Part shown: one piece after another, positions 20,424 to 21,855 of the stretch
Position numbering within the stretch: the first letter of the stretch is position 1
How the letters are laid out: each line of letters opens with the position of its first letter
Assembly: GCA_038063195.1 (NCBI GenBank)
Contig: JBBTVO010000035.1
Span: forward strand, 1-21,855
DNA length: 21,855 nucleotides
Origin: JBBTVO01 sp038063195
Lineage (GTDB): Bacteria; Patescibacteriota; Microgenomatia; Levybacterales; UBA12049
Direction of reading: 5' to 3'
Translations under genes and position numbers: made by a program
Notes under the pieces: model-generated
Database searches by the model: none
What the model was told of the DNA's origin: nothing
The model's input: the letters and a program-made list of their open reading frames with translations, nothing else

Positions 20424-20452
20424 ATTTTACCCCGCACGTCTAATAAAGTAAA
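20424..20452 (-). promoter_or_regulatory. Promoter of the F1 operon
   Basis: -35 TTTACT (20447-20452), 17-bp spacer and -10 TAAAAT (20424-20429) on the minus strand. The -10 ends 8 nt before the b ATG at 20415. It shows that the operon starts at b. Confidence 0.6.
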
Positions 20453-20501
20453 TAGATCATACTAAGATCGAGTCTTCTGTGGTTGGAGTATTTACATGAT
20501 G

Positions 20502-20527
20502 TATTAGTCTCCTTTTGCAAACTAATA
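20502..20527 (-). terminator. Hairpin directly after the PIN toxin gene
   Basis: TATTAGT (20502-20508) and ACTAATA (20521-20527) form a 7-bp stem with a 12-nt loop, abutting the toxin stop codon. No U-tract follows, so termination is uncertain. Confidence 0.35.
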
Positions 20528-20956
20528 TTATGCCGCCTTTTTGTTTTGGAGAATTTCAGAGAATGTCCCCGGACTTACAATCTTAATATCTTTGAAATGC
20601 TTAAGATCTTGTAACCCATGGTTTCCTGTTACGACAAATGAAGCTTTTCCGCTTTCAGCAGTCGCAAGTACTAAATCGTCTTCCGGATGAGTGGCGACAT
20701 TAGGTATTGGTGTTGTTATCGGGACTACTCTCGCTCGTGTTTTAACAAGACTTATAAATGACTGTGTTTGTTTTGGGGTCAATCGAGAGGCGAAATAGGG
20801 TTTTGCAAGTGTTCTTTCTAATTCATTTATAAGAGGCCGTGAAGTGATCATTTGAACTTCATCATTGATCCAGGCATCAATCATAAATGAAATTGGCCCA
20901 TGCGAGTCAATTGTCCCAGATGCAAGAGTATTAGTGTCGTAAGTGGCCTTTGTCAC
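20528..20956 (-). CDS. PIN-domain toxin (VapC-like RNase)
   Basis: A 142-residue PIN-domain protein of the family annotated as putative TA toxin component. Acidic positions are Asp7 in YDTNTLASG, Glu46 in LINELERTLAKP, and the Asp pair in HPEDDLVLATA. The fourth position, usually D in VTGD, is Asn (VVTGNHGL). Such proteins are metal-dependent RNases cutting tRNA, rRNA or mRNA. It follows the antitoxin by 2 bp and ends in a hairpin. The exact target is unknown. Confidence 0.88.
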   Translation of the reverse strand: MTKATYDTNTLASGTIDSHGPISFMIDAWINDEVQMITSRPLINELERTLAKPYFASRLTPKQTQSFISLVKTRARVVPITTPIPNVATHPEDDLVLATAESGKASFVVTGNHGLQDLKHFKDIKIVSPGTFSEILQNKKAA

Positions 20957-20958
20957 TG

Positions 20959-21261
20959 TTATTTGGAAGGTTTATTTAATTTGTTTTCTCTTCGAACTTC
21001 TGCGATGGCTTTTTTAACATTCGCCTGTATTTGTTCGGAGCTTTGGTCCTTAAAGGCGGCTCTCATCCTATCTATAACAGCAAAATCTTTTTCTTGCTGT
21101 TGTTTTATTTGTTTAAGCTTCTGATAATCTTGCGCTGATACGATAGCGGCAATAGGAATACCGCTTTTCTCAACAAGAACCTCTGTTTCACCACGAAATA
21201 CTTTGTTAAGAAGCTGACTCCAATTTGACCTAACATCTGATGCTTTCATCGTCTGTGTCAT
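20959..21261 (-). CDS. Phd/YefM-family antitoxin
   Basis: A 100-residue antitoxin starting MTQTMKASDVRSNWSQLLNKV, the Phd/YefM DNA-binding fold, then GETEVLVEKSGIPIAAIVSAQDYQKL, the typical strand-turn-strand and Y(E/Q)xL end of the domain. The helical C-terminal part (about 60-100) should wrap the PIN toxin. The longer ATG at 21279 is rejected because TTGACT-N17-TACATT ends 8 nt before 21261. Confidence 0.88.
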   Translation of the reverse strand: MTQTMKASDVRSNWSQLLNKVFRGETEVLVEKSGIPIAAIVSAQDYQKLKQIKQQQEKDFAVIDRMRAAFKDQSSEQIQANVKKAIAEVRRENKLNKPSK

Positions 21262-21269
21262 ATTTGTAC

Positions 21270-21298
21270 AATGTAGCACAATTTCGTACGCAAGTCAA
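21270..21298 (-). promoter_or_regulatory. Promoter of the Phd/PIN module
   Basis: -35 TTGACT (21293-21298), 17-bp spacer and -10 TACATT (21270-21275) on the minus strand. It ends 8 nt before the ATG at 21261 and covers the longer alternative ATG. Confidence 0.7.
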
Positions 21299-21403
21299 TT
21301 GCACGAGGGGATTATAGCAGAAGTTATATATCAAACCATATCAGCAGGCTTCGAGTAGCTTTGTTAGAACCTATTATAATTCATATCAATATCGATCTGC
21401 CGC

Positions 21404-21432
21404 TTGACAGGAATATATCTATTATATATACT
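21404..21432 (+). promoter_or_regulatory. Consensus promoter of the RelB-like gene
   Basis: -35 TTGACA (21404-21409), 17-bp spacer and -10 TATACT (21427-21432). 10 nt remain before the ATG at 21443, giving a leader of only about 4 nt. AT-rich repeats (TATATA) overlap the -10 and could form an autoregulatory operator. Confidence 0.8.
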
Positions 21433-21442
21433 TTAGGTATAT

Positions 21443-21727
21443 ATGAATACTGCAGTAATTATAACAAAAACTGAACCAGAAGTAAAAATAAAAGCCCAAA
21501 AAGTGGCAAAAGACTTGGGACTTAGTTTAAGTTCGTTGATTAATGCATGGCTTAGGCAATTAATTAAAACAAAAACAGTAACCTTTAGTGCGTCTTCGGA
21601 AGAACCAAGCGACTACCTAAAACAAATGATTCATCAGGCAGAGAAGGACCTTAAGGCAGGAAAAGCGTCTCCCTCATTTAAAACAGGCGAAGAGGCAGTT
21701 GCGTGGCTTGAGAAACAGGGAATATGA
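21443..21727 (+). CDS. RelB/DinJ-family antitoxin
   Basis: A 94-residue ribbon-helix-helix antitoxin. The N-terminal strand and two helices read MNTAVIITKTEPEVKIKAQKVAKDLGLSLSSLINAWLRQLIKTKTVTF, the RelB/DinJ signature (LGLSxSxxINxxLRQ). The acidic and helical C-terminus (SDYLKQMIHQAEKDLKAGK...EEAVAWLEKQ) should bind the toxin. Its stop overlaps the toxin start by 4 bp (ATGA), as expected for a coupled TA pair. Autoregulation through the AT-rich promoter is likely. Confidence 0.92.
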   Translation: MNTAVIITKTEPEVKIKAQKVAKDLGLSLSSLINAWLRQLIKTKTVTFSASSEEPSDYLKQMIHQAEKDLKAGKASPSFKTGEEAVAWLEKQGI

Positions 21728-21855
21728 TAATCAGGTACTCTCCTGCATTTCTTAAAAGCTTAAAGAAAGCAGATGTACGAATCCGCAAGAGAGTTAAAAG
21801 AAGGATAACGATTTTTTCCAAGAATCCCAACGATTTAGAATTAAATAACCATCCA
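21724..21855 (+). CDS. RelE/YafQ-like toxin, partial (cut by window end)
   Basis: The first 44 codons of a basic toxin-like protein that runs off the window. Visible are YSPAFLKSLKKADVRIRKRVKRRI and FSKNPNDLELNNHP. The latter is the RelE/YafQ pattern (F-x-x-NP-x-D-x-x-L-x-x-H-x-L). The C-terminal catalytic residues are outside the window. It is translationally coupled to the RelB-like gene. Confidence 0.82.
   Translation, partial: MIIRYSPAFLKSLKKADVRIRKRVKRRITIFSKNPNDLELNNHP

Overview
The window is an AT-rich, gene-dense bacterial fragment read with the standard code (TGA is a real stop, for example in the delta/alpha ATGA overlap). Small protein sizes, VKOR/DsbA, a sortase, MreB, several toxin-antitoxin (TA) modules and a divergent F1 operon fit a Patescibacteria/CPR genome, most likely Microgenomates-like. 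That placement is inferred from gene content; no rRNA marker is present.

Layout. 1-3.4 kb: a small orphan gene, a VKOR-DsbA disulfide-forming pair, a hypothetical gene, a SemiSWEET sugar transporter and another hypothetical gene. 3.4-5.5 kb: a lone HicB-like gene, a surface protein with a signal peptide and C-terminal anchor, an AbiEii-type nucleotidyltransferase with its partner, dispersed short repeats, and tRNA-Pro(CGG) and tRNA-Arg(CCT). 5.5-9 kb: a sortase, a PEGA-domain protein and MreB. 9.1-13.8 kb: envelope and sugar genes (TagA/WecG GT26, a GT4, a GT20 OtsA-like enzyme, a GalT-like enzyme). 13.8-15 kb: a small basic protein and a Rossmann-like protein of unknown role. 15-20.4 kb (minus strand): a six-gene F-type ATPase operon in the order b-delta-alpha-gamma-beta-epsilon, with no a or c subunit. 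20.5-21.9 kb: a Phd/PIN TA pair and a RelB/RelE-like pair whose toxin is cut by the window end.

Two signals stand out. (1) Thirteen transcription units carry a sigma70-type -10 (usually with a -35 at 16-17 bp) ending only 6-10 nt before the start codon, which predicts leaderless or nearly leaderless mRNAs. The pattern also corrects several start codons. (2) The F1/stator operon has its own promoter at the b gene and lacks the membrane a and c genes. It also has a long b, a short epsilon, an alpha with a shortened N-terminus, and two REP-like hairpins inserted between gamma and beta. Other notable items are a GC-rich palindrome inserted in frame in the GalT-like gene, a 28-bp operator-like dyad, an inverted repeat enclosing the otsA -35, and overlapping divergent tRNA/sortase promoters.
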